From an uncultured Bacteroidales bacterium (GTDB lineage Bacteria > Bacteroidota > Bacteroidia > Bacteroidales > Bacteroidaceae), in the NCBI GenBank assembly GCA_902799655.1, contig CADCBH010000018.1:1-64000 (forward strand): 64,000 nucleotides of DNA. The letters are read 5' to 3'. The notes beneath the pieces were generated by a model. That model saw nothing but the letters and a program-made list of their open reading frames with translations. It was not told where the DNA came from and did not search any database. Positions 8,368 to 16,922 of the stretch are shown here, in pieces (positions within the stretch are counted from its first letter, which is position 1; each line of letters opens with the position of its first letter). The translations under genes were made by a program, and so were the position numbers.

Positions 8368-8422
8368 CATCCCAATTGACATTTCGTTGACATCTTGACA
8401 CGCGGTTGACAACGCGTTGACA
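8364..8422 (+). repeat. Iteron-like array of six TTGACA motifs
   Basis: TTGACA begins at 8364, 8376, 8387, 8395, 8406 and 8417. The spacings are 12, 11, 8, 11 and 11 nt, about one helical turn. It precedes the primase-like gene. Confidence 0.8.
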
Positions 8423-8426
8423 TGAG

Positions 8427-8466
8427 CGGTTTTTTAGAAGAAATTCTAAGAAACCGTTATTTTTTT
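8427..8466 (+). terminator. Rho-independent terminator after island genes 1-2
   Basis: A 13-bp stem pairs CGGTTTTTTAGAA (8427-8439) with TTCTAAGAAACCG (8444-8456) with one G-T pair and a GAAA loop. TTATTTTTTT follows. Confidence 0.85.
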
Positions 8467-8548
8467 GTATTAACTTCGCGTCACGAATTCGAAAATGAAC
8501 GTGCAGGCGCCGCACAAAATTGTCTAATTTAAAACGAAAAAAAAGAAT

Positions 8549-10879
8549 ATGAAAAAATTTCTCATTGCGCTGAACTGCGCACGTAAACCAAACCGAGGCA
8601 TCGCTTACGAGAGCGACCTCACCAAGTATGACACCCTCATCCGCGAGCCGTGGCTGGCCGATATGGTGAGCCGCATCCAGAGCGGAGAGGTGTCGCTGAA
8701 AGACGAGCTCCCTGTACGCTGCTCGCACTACTACCGATTCCGCGACAATCGTCGTCGCCAGGCTGATATGGACGCAGAGGCGTTCCTCTTTCAGACCTGC
8801 GTAGACATTGACGACAAGGAGCTGGTCGACGAAGCCATCTCTCGCGCGTACCTTCTTAATAATGAGGAGGGCGGACAGTGGCACGACATGCTGCTCCACA
8901 TGGAGTATTCAGCCCGCAAGAAGCTGCACATCGACATCCGCATGCCACTGGGCATGACCATTGAAGAGACGCAGCAGGCCTATTGCCAGGCACTGGGCAT
9001 ACCCTACGATGCCAGCTGCATCTCGCCAGAGCGCTTCATTCTGATAACCGACGTCAGTCAGGAGATCTACCGCTCCGAGCACTGGTACGAGGTATTACCG
9101 GAAGAGGAGCTCAAGGCTCGTCGCGAGGCCTTCCAGAAGCGAGGACTGACCATCGATGGACACCCATCGAAAATTCGATTGGTAACCGACGAGCCGAAAT
9201 CTCGACCCGACATCCAGCAGGCCGAACTCTTCCCAGAGCTGAAACCAGTTGACCTTGACCCTCGTTGTCTGCGAGCCTTTGACCTCTGTATGGACGAGGC
9301 TGGCTTGACGGAGCGCGCCCTGCAGATAGAGGGTGTTCGCCACAACTCGCTAGTCAGCATCTTCTCTGTAGGAGCCTGCCGACTGATGCCACAAGAGCAG
9401 ATGATGGCTGTTATTAAGGTTCGCATGCCTGAATATGCTGCGGAGAAAGACTGTCAGCAATTGGTTGCAGACTTCTACCAGAACTACACGGAGATGAACC
9501 GTCCGATGACCAAGCGTCTGCGCGAAATCCACGCAGAGGCCTTCAATGAGGGCGAGGACGAAGACGACGAGCAGCAGGAAGAGGTGGAGACGACAGCCAA
9601 GATGCGTACGTTCAACCTGAAACTGTTGCCAGCAGGACTGCGTGAACCCGTGATGACAGCACCCGACAACATGCGCATGAACGTGCTCTCAGCCATCATG
9701 CCCATCGCTGCTGCCTATGCCGACCAAGTGGAGGTGGAGTATGCTGACAACAAGCGCCAGCACTTGGGACTGATGTCAATGATTATCGGACGTCAGGCAG
9801 GTGGTAAGTCGTCGAGCAAGGAGGCCGTAGATACGTGGATGAAACCCATCAGCGATGAGTCGCGCGAGGCTCGTCAGCAGGAGGAGGCTATCAAGGAGAA
9901 GAACAAGCTGCGCAAGGCCAACGAGCGTGCTGAGGAGTTGCCGAAAGTGCCCGTGCGTAAGGTGCCCATCACCATCTCCTGCTCTACCCTGCTGCGCCGT
10001 TTCAAGAACGCTCCCAATCGTACGCTGGTATCATTTGGCGAAGAGCTTGACACACTGCTGAAAACCAATGGTGCAGGCAACTGGTCGGCCAAGTACGACG
10101 TCTATCGTCTCTCGTTCGATCGAGGCGAATGGGGTCAGGACTACAATTCTGATCAGGCGGAGTCGGGCGAGGTGAATGCTGCCTACAACTGGGTTATCTT
10201 TGGTACCTATGGCGCCTTCAACCGTTGTTTCAATCGTGAGAATGTGGAGAACGGCTTGGCAGGTCGCGTACTGATGTCGGAGATGCCTGATACGCGCTTC
10301 TGCTCCATTCCTAAGTACACACCCATGACGGAACAACAGCAACAGGCGGTCTGGGATGCTGCCAAGCGACTGCAGGAGATGACAGGCTTCGTAGATACAC
10401 CACGACTGCGCAAGAAAATCAACCAATGGCTGGAAGAGAAGCGCCTGCAAGCCATGAAGAACATGGACGAAGCAATGGACGAACTGCGCAAGCGTAGTGC
10501 CGTCATCGCCTTCCGATGTGCCGTCGTCTTCCACTTGTTGAGTGGTTGCAAGAAGGAGTCAAAGGCCTGCGTGGACTTCATGCTCATGATGGCCGACTAC
10601 GTGCTCCACAACCAGCTGCATCTGCTCAGTCAGATGATAGAGTCTCAACAAGCCAAGAGCGAGACTGCACTGGGTCGCGTCAGCAATAGCTGCACCTTCG
10701 ATCGTCTGCCCCAGACGTTCACGTTGGACGACGTCAAGGTCGCCAAGGGTGCCAACTACGAGGACTCCACCTACCGCAGCATCGTCTGTCGCTGGAAATC
10801 GGAACACTTCATCGAGGAGATACCCATCTCCGAACTCGGCTCCGATAAGCGTCCCCACTGGCGCAAACTATCGGCATAA
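8549..10879 (+). CDS. Primase-like DUF3987 protein with VirE/BT4734-type N-terminus
   Basis: The protein has 776 residues. The N-terminal 250 or so resemble the VirE_N/BT4734 domain found with Bacteroidetes mobile elements. A middle acidic linker (EGEDEDDEQQEEVE, about 335-350) follows. The DUF3987 part holds a P-loop, GRQAGGKSSSK (about residues 413-423), so ATP binding is likely. This architecture is usual for replication/primase-like proteins of integrated elements; primase activity itself is inference. It starts ATG 8549 after a purine-rich AAAAAAAAGA stretch and ends just before a terminator. No promoter of the usual form is clear. No integrase or mobilisation gene is nearby, so the island may be immobile or moved in trans. 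Confidence 0.85.
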   Translation: MKKFLIALNCARKPNRGIAYESDLTKYDTLIREPWLADMVSRIQSGEVSLKDELPVRCSHYYRFRDNRRRQADMDAEAFLFQTCVDIDDKELVDEAISRAYLLNNEEGGQWHDMLLHMEYSARKKLHIDIRMPLGMTIEETQQAYCQALGIPYDASCISPERFILITDVSQEIYRSEHWYEVLPEEELKARREAFQKRGLTIDGHPSKIRLVTDEPKSRPDIQQAELFPELKPVDLDPRCLRAFDLCMDEAGLTERALQIEGVRHNSLVSIFSVGACRLMPQEQMMAVIKVRMPEYAAEKDCQQLVADFYQNYTEMNRPMTKRLREIHAEAFNEGEDEDDEQQEEVETTAKMRTFNLKLLPAGLREPVMTAPDNMRMNVLSAIMPIAAAYADQVEVEYADNKRQHLGLMSMIIGRQAGGKSSSKEAVDTWMKPISDESREARQQEEAIKEKNKLRKANERAEELPKVPVRKVPITISCSTLLRRFKNAPNRTLVSFGEELDTLLKTNGAGNWSAKYDVYRLSFDRGEWGQDYNSDQAESGEVNAAYNWVIFGTYGAFNRCFNRENVENGLAGRVLMSEMPDTRFCSIPKYTPMTEQQQQAVWDAAKRLQEMTGFVDTPRLRKKINQWLEEKRLQAMKNMDEAMDELRKRSAVIAFRCAVVFHLLSGCKKESKACVDFMLMMADYVLHNQLHLLSQMIESQQAKSETALGRVSNSCTFDRLPQTFTLDDVKVAKGANYEDSTYRSIVCRWKSEHFIEEIPISELGSDKRPHWRKLSA

Positions 10880-10889
10880 CTACAAAAAC

Positions 10890-10922
10890 AATCGCTCAGG
10901 GATTTCTCCTTGGGCGATTTTC
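10890..10922 (+). terminator. Terminator after the primase-like gene
   Basis: AATCGCTCAGGG (10890-10901) pairs with CCTTGGGCGATT (10908-10919) with two G-T pairs; TTTCTTT follows. Confidence 0.8.
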
Positions 10923-10965
10923 TTTCAAGGTGTTGCGTTCTCACACCTGAAGGTATGAGTGTGGC

Positions 10966-10997
10966 GTTGCGTTGCAATGTTGCAATAAGCACCTACC
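10966..10997. repeat. Right boundary GTTGCAA repeat of the island
   Basis: GTTGCGTTGCAATGTTGCA (10966-10984) is inverted to 7010-7028. The overlapping GTTGCAATGTTGCAATAAGC (10971-10990) plus ACCTACC is direct to 6887-6913. The copies differ mainly at one internal base. Confidence 0.8.
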
Positions 10998-11028
10998 TAC
11001 CTCTATTTATAGAAAAACCTCAAATATT

Positions 11029-11060
11029 TTTGTCCATCTCACCAAAATCCACTACCTTTG
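11029..11060 (+). promoter_or_regulatory. Promoter of the lipocalin-like lipoprotein gene
   Basis: TTTG (11029-11032), 20 nt, then TACCTTTG (11053-11060). The ATG is 37 nt downstream. Confidence 0.75.
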
Positions 11061-11097
11061 TCGACAGTTTCACAACAACAATTCAAACTATTAGATT

Positions 11098-11568
11098 ATG
11101 AAAACATTGAAAGTTTTAGGAGGAACACTGCTCGTCGTGCTCATGAGTGTTAGTCTTGCCGCATGTGGTGGCGATAGCGAAAGCAATGACGGAGCACCTG
11201 CTGCTATCGAAGGGACCTGGTATCTAAAGTCTATAACATGGTATGGGTGGAAAAATAACCAGCCCGACAAGAGCACTGTCTATAGTCAGAAAACATTCGG
11301 TGACTATAGCGATACAGAGATATGGACGCTGAAGAAGTCTGGCGACAACCTCATTTTGACGAAATCAGAGGAGGGCGATGAACCTTCGACATACACGTTG
11401 GAAAAGGTCGGCAACAATGAATACAAAAGAACGGGAGGCAGCAGCAATGGAAACGATAAAATCGTTTTCAAATCCGTCTCTGCAAAGCAAATGGAAGTCG
11501 AATACTACGACAATTTCTTTCGCCCGAACTCAACCATAGAGTATTCCTACAGCATTTTTATGAGATAA
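11098..11568 (+). CDS. Lipocalin-like lipoprotein
   Basis: The protein has 156 residues. A lipoprotein signal ends in SLAACGG, with the lipidated Cys at about residue 23. The mature part (IEGTWYLKSITWYGW... IWTLKKSGDNLILT... YTLEKVGNNEYKRTGG) reads as a short lipocalin-type beta barrel (about 150 residues), a common class of unknown-ligand envelope proteins in Bacteroidetes. It has its own promoter and no operon partner. A flanking hairpin (10890-10919) upstream belongs to the previous gene. The lipoprotein call is firm; the fold is a likeness only. Confidence 0.8.
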   Translation: MKTLKVLGGTLLVVLMSVSLAACGGDSESNDGAPAAIEGTWYLKSITWYGWKNNQPDKSTVYSQKTFGDYSDTEIWTLKKSGDNLILTKSEEGDEPSTYTLEKVGNNEYKRTGGSSNGNDKIVFKSVSAKQMEVEYYDNFFRPNSTIEYSYSIFMR

Positions 11569-11627
11569 CTATCTCAAAAATAATCAAAGAATTCCCACTT
11601 TCCCTTGCTTTTGTCAAATAAACAAAC

Positions 11628-11635
11628 TACCTTTG
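11628..11635 (+). promoter_or_regulatory. Promoter box of the first transposase-like gene
   Basis: TACCTTTG ends 6 nt before ATG 11642, implying a very short or absent leader. TTG at 11605-11607 is 20 nt upstream of the box. Confidence 0.65.
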
Positions 11636-11641
11636 CAAGAT

Positions 11642-12676
11642 ATGGACTGGGAAACTTTTGAGAAGCACAAGGCATTCGCAGGGGAAAAGAAGCCCTCGAT
11701 GCTCAGGCGACGCGTGGGACATGACTACGAGCAGCGGTGCGTCTATCTGGTCACGATGACCGTCGAGGGGCGCAAGCCGCTGCTGGGTCGTCTCGTAGGC
11801 GATGCAGGGGCGAAGGAAGGGAGCATCGATGCGCCACACATCGAGCTGTCGCCCTTGGGCAAGCAGGTCAAGGAGATGTGGGAAGCCATCAGTGAATACT
11901 ATCCGGAGGTGAGAGTGCTGGCGACGATGGTGATGCCCGACCATCTGCATGGCATCCTCTTCGTAGAGCGGCAGATGTCACAGCCGTTGGGAATGGTCAT
12001 CAAGGGCTTCAAGGCTGGCTGCAACAAGGCTTATAGACAGGCGTTGGCTGCGGGTCTCTGTCCTCCTATGCCGCAACAATGTTGCAGCAAAGAGAACGGC
12101 AAAGAGGACTCGAAACCGCAGGGCTTCCTCTTCTCGCGCAACTACAACGACCACATCCTGGATGGCGAGGGCGAGCTGGAGCGGTGGTTCAGATACCTGG
12201 CAGACAATCCTCGGCGCCTGGCCATCAAGCGCCAGCACCCAGAATTCTTCACTGTAGTCAGGGACGTGAGAATCGGTGAATGGTCGTGCCAGACGGTGGG
12301 CAATCAGTATCTCCTCTCCTACCCTGAGAAGGCTGCCGTCATCGTCCATCGCGCCTATAGTGACGCGCAATTCGAGGAGCTGAAAGCCAAATGGCTGGCG
12401 CTGGGGGCAAGGGGCGGTGTGCTGATTAGCGCTGCTGTCGCTACGAGAGAGAAGGAGGTGATGCGCGAGGCCATGAATCGCGGTTATCGACTGATAGCCC
12501 TACGCGAGAACGGCTTCCCTCCGCTCTACAAGCCTGCTGGCGAGTCTTTCGCAGCCTGTTCACGAGGGACGCTGCTGCAAGTCAGTCCGTGGGAATATCA
12601 CATGAACCGTAGCACCATCTCGCGCGAGCAATGCCTGCAACTGAACAGGCTGGCGGAGTGGCTGGCTGAATATTGA
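11642..12676 (+). CDS. REP-associated tyrosine transposase-like protein (Y1/HUH) with extra C-terminal domain
   Basis: The protein has 344 residues from ATG 11642. A later ATG at 11699 aligns with the start of its paralogue at 38324. The HUH motif MPDHLHGILF (His101, His103) and Tyr185 in RYLADNPRR match the RAYT/IS200 Y1 family (catalytic Tyr four residues before Asn-Pro). Such enzymes nick single-stranded palindromes. RAYTs usually end near residue 200. Here a further 130 residues follow, with GGVLISAAVATREKEVMREA and YRLIALRENGF, resembling a DprA/SLOG-like Rossmann unit (inference). Residues 140-160 form a variable loop encoded by a 13-nt palindrome (12073-12085). No flanking inverted copies typical of a transposon are seen, so it is probably a domesticated-type gene. 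Confidence 0.82.
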   Translation: MDWETFEKHKAFAGEKKPSMLRRRVGHDYEQRCVYLVTMTVEGRKPLLGRLVGDAGAKEGSIDAPHIELSPLGKQVKEMWEAISEYYPEVRVLATMVMPDHLHGILFVERQMSQPLGMVIKGFKAGCNKAYRQALAAGLCPPMPQQCCSKENGKEDSKPQGFLFSRNYNDHILDGEGELERWFRYLADNPRRLAIKRQHPEFFTVVRDVRIGEWSCQTVGNQYLLSYPEKAAVIVHRAYSDAQFEELKAKWLALGARGGVLISAAVATREKEVMREAMNRGYRLIALRENGFPPLYKPAGESFAACSRGTLLQVSPWEYHMNRSTISREQCLQLNRLAEWLAEY

Positions 12677-12686
12677 CAACACGAAA

Positions 12687-12720
12687 GAATGGCTCAGGGA
12701 ATCAGATCCTTGAGCCATTC
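12687..12720 (+). terminator. Hairpin after the transposase-like gene, possible terminator
   Basis: GAATGGCTCAGGG pairs with CCTTGAGCCATTC (13 bp, one G-T). No U-tract follows, so termination is uncertain. The core GCTCAGGGA...TCCTTGRGC resembles the hairpin at 10890-10919. Confidence 0.55.
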
Positions 12721-12763
12721 GTAGTATCAGAGTTCTAGTAATAAAAGGGGAATAAATATCTCC

Positions 12764-13678
12764 TTAGAAGATGCGACCTACGAGGCGGAAGTTCAGCACG
12801 GGATAAACAGCAATCTTTGAGATTGTCTTGAGGGCATCATCACCATCACCGCTGCTACCTTCTTTCAAAGGCTCAACCTTAAACTGACCACTTGTTTTGT
12901 CATATGTAGGAGCAATCACCTCAGGCTTACCCCAGAACTGTACACCGAGGTCGAACTGACAACCGATACGGCCCTTGGGCACTGCACGGCCGAAGCCGAG
13001 ACCCAGATAAGGACGGAAACCATTTACCTTAATGTTTGCCTCTGCGTTATTATTGGGGTCATTGGGATTAGGTGTGATGAAGTAGTCACCCAACTTAGCT
13101 CCAACCATGTCTAGATTATTGTCTGCAATCAACTTCTGGAAAGCAGGATTGGCATCAGGCTGTCTAGACGCAATAATAGCATTGTTCCACTGGTTAATAG
13201 GCTTAAAGAATCCATCTTCTTTATTATAAGCAGCAACAACCTGATCAGGTCCGAAATATGCACCAACCGTCACGCGGAACGAGGTCTTGAAGGGATGGAT
13301 ATCTACGAGGATGTGACCAGTAGTATTGTTCAGCTTACCCTCAAGTTTCATCTTTTCAGGGAGCTGATTAAAGTCATTAGCCGAAATCTGCTGATTGGCA
13401 GGAAGATAGGTATTGATTTGGTTTACATACTGTTTCAACTCACCAACTTTCTTGTTAGCAGCATCCGTTTTCAAATCGACATCTGCACCAATCTTGAACT
13501 TCGGCATGATGTCAATACCACCACGGATACCGATGTAGTCGTTGATCGTAGCTGAAGCATCGATAGCGATACCAGTGGTACCAATGCCGGCACCAATACC
13601 GAAATGAGGATCAAAAGCCTGAGCGGAAGCACCCAAACTAAGCAGCATTGCGCCGCATGCAATCAGTAATTTTTTCAT
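12764..13678 (-). CDS. Outer-membrane beta-barrel (porin-like) protein
   Basis: The protein has 304 residues with a signal peptide (MKKLLIACGAMLLSLGASAQA). Beta-barrel features are the repeated aromatic/Gly strands (HFGIGAGIGTTGIAIDASATINDYIGIRGGIDIMP at 25-60 and GFRPYLGLGFGRAVPKGRIGCQFDLGVQFWG at 230-260) and a C-terminal Phe (RLVGRIF), the usual BAM signal. A central region (65-190) is long and hydrophilic. The substrate is unknown. It has its own promoter at 13720-13751 and is separated from asnS by that gene's terminator. Confidence 0.82.
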   Translation of the reverse strand: MKKLLIACGAMLLSLGASAQAFDPHFGIGAGIGTTGIAIDASATINDYIGIRGGIDIMPKFKIGADVDLKTDAANKKVGELKQYVNQINTYLPANQQISANDFNQLPEKMKLEGKLNNTTGHILVDIHPFKTSFRVTVGAYFGPDQVVAAYNKEDGFFKPINQWNNAIIASRQPDANPAFQKLIADNNLDMVGAKLGDYFITPNPNDPNNNAEANIKVNGFRPYLGLGFGRAVPKGRIGCQFDLGVQFWGKPEVIAPTYDKTSGQFKVEPLKEGSSGDGDDALKTISKIAVYPVLNFRLVGRIF

Positions 13679-13719
13679 AATTATATCAGAGCTTTAAGTT
13701 AATATTGTTTATCTGATTG

Positions 13720-13751
13720 CAAAGATAGGTAAAAAAAATATATGTTCCAAA
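13720..13751 (-). promoter_or_regulatory. Promoter of the porin-like gene
   Basis: On the minus strand TTTG (13748-13751), 20 nt, then TATCTTTG (13720-13727). It overlaps the asnS terminator. Confidence 0.75.
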
Positions 13752-13777
13752 CTTTTTTTACGAAATTTGGAACATAT
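13731..13777 (-). terminator. asnS terminator
   Basis: A 12-bp stem pairs ATATGTTCCAAA (13740-13751) with TTTGGAACATAT (13766-13777). On the minus strand a T-tract (complement of 13731-13738) follows. Confidence 0.85.
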
Positions 13778-13805
13778 TTTAAGATTTAGAGCAGATTTTG
13801 CAATT

Positions 13806-15242
13806 TTAGAACTCTGCTGACTTCGGAGTACGTGGGAAGGGGATGACGTCGCGGATATTCTGCATACCTGTCACGAACAGGATGAGACGCTCGAAACCGA
13901 GTCCGAAACCAGCATGAGGACATGAACCCCAACGACGGGTGTCGATATACCACCACAGGTGGGTCATATCCATATCGCGACGCTTGATTTCAGCCATCAG
14001 CTTGTCGTAGCTCTCCTCACGGACGGAACCACCGATAATCTCACCAATCTGTGGGAACAGCACGTCGGTACCCTGCATCGTAGGTCCAGGAGCCACAGCA
14101 CCCTTGTAGCCTACACTGCCCTCGCCCTGCTCTTCGTTCTGCTTCATATAGAACGACTTGAAGCTGCGCGGATAGTCGGTCATGATGACGGGCTTCTTGA
14201 AATGCTCCTCGACGAGGTAGCGCTCGTGCTCGCTGGCGAGGTCGTCGCCCCAGTTGCAGGGGAACTCGAACTTCTTACCGTTCTTGATGGCCTCCTGCAG
14301 GATATTGATACCCTCGGTATAGGGCAGGCGCACGAAGGTCTCCTTCAGTACCCCCTCCAGGCGCTGGATGAGCGTCTTGTCAATCATCTGATTGAGGAAG
14401 GCAAGGTCGTCCTTACAGTTGTCGAGGGCCCAGCGCACGCAATACTTGATGAAGTCTTCCTCCAGGTCCATCAGCTCTTCCTGGTCGAGGAAGGCTACCT
14501 CGGGCTCTACCATCCAGAACTCAGCCAAGTGGCGTGGGGTGTTGGAATTCTCAGCACGGAAGGTGGGACCAAAGGTGTAGATGGCTCCCAGCGCGGTGGC
14601 ACCCAGCTCACCCTCCAGCTGACCAGAAACGGTCAGTGAGGTCTGCTCGCCAAAGAAGTCGTCGTCGTAGATAATCTTACCCTGCTCGTCCTTCTTCAGG
14701 TCATAGAGGTTCTTGGTGGTTACCTGGAACATGTTGCCTGCTCCCTCACAGTCGCTGGCAGTAATCAGCGGTGTGTGGAAATAGAAGAAACCATGCTCGT
14801 GGAAATAGGTGTGGATAGCCATCGCCATATTGTGACGGATGCGCATCACGGCACCAAAGGTATTGGTACGCAGACGCATGTGGGCGTTCTTACGCATAGC
14901 CTCGAACGACTGACCCTTCTTCTGCATGGGATAGTCATTGCCGCAGAGTCCATAGACCTCCAACTTGGTGGCTTGTATCTCGCTGCTCTGACCAGCGCCC
15001 TGACTCTCTACCAGCGTGCCCTCGGCATTGATGCAGGCACCCGTAGTGATGTCTTTCAGCAACTGCTCGTCGAACTTGGTGGGGTCAACGACAATCTGCA
15101 CGTTCTTGATGGTGGAACCATCGTTCAGTGCGATGAAGTCAACGGCCTTGGAACTGCGGTGCGTGCGCACCCAGCCCTTCACACAAACTGCTTTACCATA
15201 TTCCGTACTCTTCAGTACATCAATTATCTTTGTTCTTTTCAT
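13806..15242 (-). CDS. asnS: Asparaginyl-tRNA synthetase
   Basis: Class IIb aminoacyl-tRNA synthetase charging tRNA-Asn; cytosolic. The protein has 478 residues, close to the usual 465-480. It has an N-terminal OB anticodon-binding domain ([26 protein letters not shown], 20-45). The class II core includes motif 2 near [25 protein letters not shown] (about 228-252) and motif 3 [15 protein letters not shown] near the end. [12 protein letters not shown] favours Asn over Asp specificity. No separate promoter is clear, so it is probably the last gene after purB and rluB, with an inverted repeat element in its leader (15255-15395). Confidence 0.97.
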   Translation of the reverse strand: MKRTKIIDVLKSTEYGKAVCVKGWVRTHRSSKAVDFIALNDGSTIKNVQIVVDPTKFDEQLLKDITTGACINAEGTLVESQGAGQSSEIQATKLEVYGLCGNDYPMQKKGQSFEAMRKNAHMRLRTNTFGAVMRIRHNMAMAIHTYFHEHGFFYFHTPLITASDCEGAGNMFQVTTKNLYDLKKDEQGKIIYDDDFFGEQTSLTVSGQLEGELGATALGAIYTFGPTFRAENSNTPRHLAEFWMVEPEVAFLDQEELMDLEEDFIKYCVRWALDNCKDDLAFLNQMIDKTLIQRLEGVLKETFVRLPYTEGINILQEAIKNGKKFEFPCNWGDDLASEHERYLVEEHFKKPVIMTDYPRSFKSFYMKQNEEQGEGSVGYKGAVAPGPTMQGTDVLFPQIGEIIGGSVREESYDKLMAEIKRRDMDMTHLWWYIDTRRWGSCPHAGFGLGFERLILFVTGMQNIRDVIPFPRTPKSAEF

Positions 15243-15254
15243 TGTTTCACTACG

Positions 15255-15395
15255 CCCCCTAAGTTAGGGGGTTGGGGGTCTGAACAAGCGAAATCAGACC
15301 ATTATGTTCTTATATGGGGGTCTGCGCCTGTTCAGACCCCTGTCGCCCCCTATTCGCAATGCCACACTTTGACTGTGGTCAAAGAACTTAGGGGG
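15255..15395. repeat. Inverted pair of palindromic repeat arms (element D), right arm interrupted
   Basis: The left arm is CCCCCTAAGTTAGGGGG (15255-15271) plus GGGGTCTGAACAAGCG. The right arm is TGTTCAGACCCC (15329-15340), then CCCCCTA (15346-15352) and ACTTAGGGGG (15386-15395). These two halves of the right palindrome are split by 33 nt holding GCCACACTTTG...GGTCAAAG, a second repeat type also found at 60490-60516. The element fills the rluB-asnS gap. Confidence 0.85.
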
Positions 15396-15401
15396 CTGGT
15401 A

Positions 15402-16856
15402 TTACTCGTAGGCACCCATGCGCAGGCGGTCAACCTCCTCCTCAGTGAGGTAGCGCCAGTCACCACGCTTCACATTCTTCTTGGTCAGACCAGCAAACTG
15501 CACGCGATCGAGCTTGACAACCTTGTAACCCAGGCTCTCGAAGATACGACGCACGATGCGGTTCTTACCAGAGTGGATCTCGATGCCTATCTGCTTCTTG
15601 TCCTTCTCGTCAGCATAATCGATAGCATCAGCCTTGATCTCACCATCGTCGAGCATGATACCCTCGGCAATCTGCTGGATATCGTGGGCAGTAACAGCCT
15701 TGTCGAGATGAACGTGATAGATCTTCTTCTTCAGGAACTTAGGATGCGTCAGCTTAGAAGCCAGGTCACCATCGTTGGTGAGAAGGAGCACACCCGTTGT
15801 GTTACGGTCCAGACGACCAACGGGATAGATACGCTCAGGACAAGCATTCTTCACGAGGTCCATCACCGTCTTACGCTGCTGAGGATCGTCGCTGGTGGTG
15901 ACATAGTCCTTGGGCTTGTTCAACAGCACATAGACCTTCTTCTCCATCTTGACAGGCTGATCGTGGAACAGCACCTCATCAGAACGCAACACCTTGGTAC
16001 CCAGCTCGGTAACAACCTCACCATTGACCTTGACAACTCCTGCTGTGATGAACTCATCAGCCTCACGACGACTGCAGACACCTGCATTGGCGAGGAACTT
16101 GTTCAAGCGCAGGGGCTCATTGGGATCGTAGTTCTCCTCCTTATATTCGATACGCTTCTTCAAGCTATACTTGGCATTAGGATCATAGCCAGGGGTATGC
16201 TGACGATAGCCGCCACGCTGCTGGCCATAGCCACCCTGACGCTGGTTGAAACCACCACGATGCTGATAGCCACCACGCTGGTTGTTGTAGCCACCCTGCT
16301 GACGAGGCTGACCATAACCGCCCTGACGAGGCTGATAGCCACCCTCACCCTGCTGGGGACGCTGACCATACTGAGGACGCTGCTGATAGCCACCACGCTG
16401 GTTGTTGTAACCACCCTGCTGACGAGGCTGACCATAACCACCCTGACGAGGCTGATAACCACCCTGACGGGGCTGATAGCCACCCTCACCCTGCTGGGGA
16501 CGCTGACCATACTGGGGACGCTGCTGATAGCCACCACGCTGGTTGTTGTAACCACCCTGCTGACGAGGCTGATAGCCGCCCTCGTTATTATAGTTATTAC
16601 GTGGACGATAGCCTGAAGGACGCTGAGGTGCGCTTGACATCAAGCCGGCACCAAAGCCCTCAGGACGGAAACCGCCCTCTTCTTCCTCTTGATTACGATT
16701 GTAACCGCCCTGCTGTCCACCAAATTGGGGATGAGGCTTTTGAATACGTGGACGTGGTGAGCGTCCTGGACGGTAACCCTGATAACCACTCTCGTGATTC
16801 TGACTCTGCTGCTCAGCAGACTGCTCTTCTGTTTTCTTTTCGTTTTCGAATTCCAT
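15402..16856 (-). CDS. rluB: 23S rRNA pseudouridine synthase (RluB family) with long Gly/Arg/Gln/Tyr-rich N-terminus
   Basis: Isomerises a uridine in 23S rRNA. The protein has 484 residues, of which the last 240 or so are the enzyme. The S4 domain is PLRLNKFLANAGVCSRREADEFI. The catalytic Asp350 lies in PVGRLDRNTTGVLLLTNDGD, followed by KKKIYHVHL and GKNRIVRRIFESLGY. Residues 1-240 are disordered and built of repeats such as GGYQPRQ, RQQGGYNNQRGGY and QQRPQYGQRPQQGEGG, tandem at DNA level (about 16200-16610). Similar extensions are known in Bacteroidetes RluB and resemble RGG RNA-binding tails. It lies downstream of purB, probably in one operon. Confidence 0.93.
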   Translation of the reverse strand: MEFENEKKTEEQSAEQQSQNHESGYQGYRPGRSPRPRIQKPHPQFGGQQGGYNRNQEEEEGGFRPEGFGAGLMSSAPQRPSGYRPRNNYNNEGGYQPRQQGGYNNQRGGYQQRPQYGQRPQQGEGGYQPRQGGYQPRQGGYGQPRQQGGYNNQRGGYQQRPQYGQRPQQGEGGYQPRQGGYGQPRQQGGYNNQRGGYQHRGGFNQRQGGYGQQRGGYRQHTPGYDPNAKYSLKKRIEYKEENYDPNEPLRLNKFLANAGVCSRREADEFITAGVVKVNGEVVTELGTKVLRSDEVLFHDQPVKMEKKVYVLLNKPKDYVTTSDDPQQRKTVMDLVKNACPERIYPVGRLDRNTTGVLLLTNDGDLASKLTHPKFLKKKIYHVHLDKAVTAHDIQQIAEGIMLDDGEIKADAIDYADEKDKKQIGIEIHSGKNRIVRRIFESLGYKVVKLDRVQFAGLTKKNVKRGDWRYLTEEEVDRLRMGAYE

Positions 16857-16922
16857 AATTGTGTTGTTTGTTTTAATCGTTGAGCCTCACGGCTCGCTGG
16901 TTGAGTTGATAAATGCGGATTT

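Noticed and set aside
8364-8422. Short-repeat array as a CRISPR
   Set aside because: Units are only 6 nt with 2-6 nt between them; there is no repeat-spacer pattern and no cas gene.
12130-12165. Tyr in RNYNDHIL as the catalytic Tyr, with Phe in the paralogue implying a dead enzyme
   Set aside because: In the RAYT family the catalytic Tyr precedes Asn-Pro. Both proteins keep it there (Tyr185, Tyr159), so the Phe does not show inactivation.
14775-16616. 613-residue plus-strand open frame
   Set aside because: It is antisense to asnS and the rluB repeats, with a composition set by the codons of those genes.
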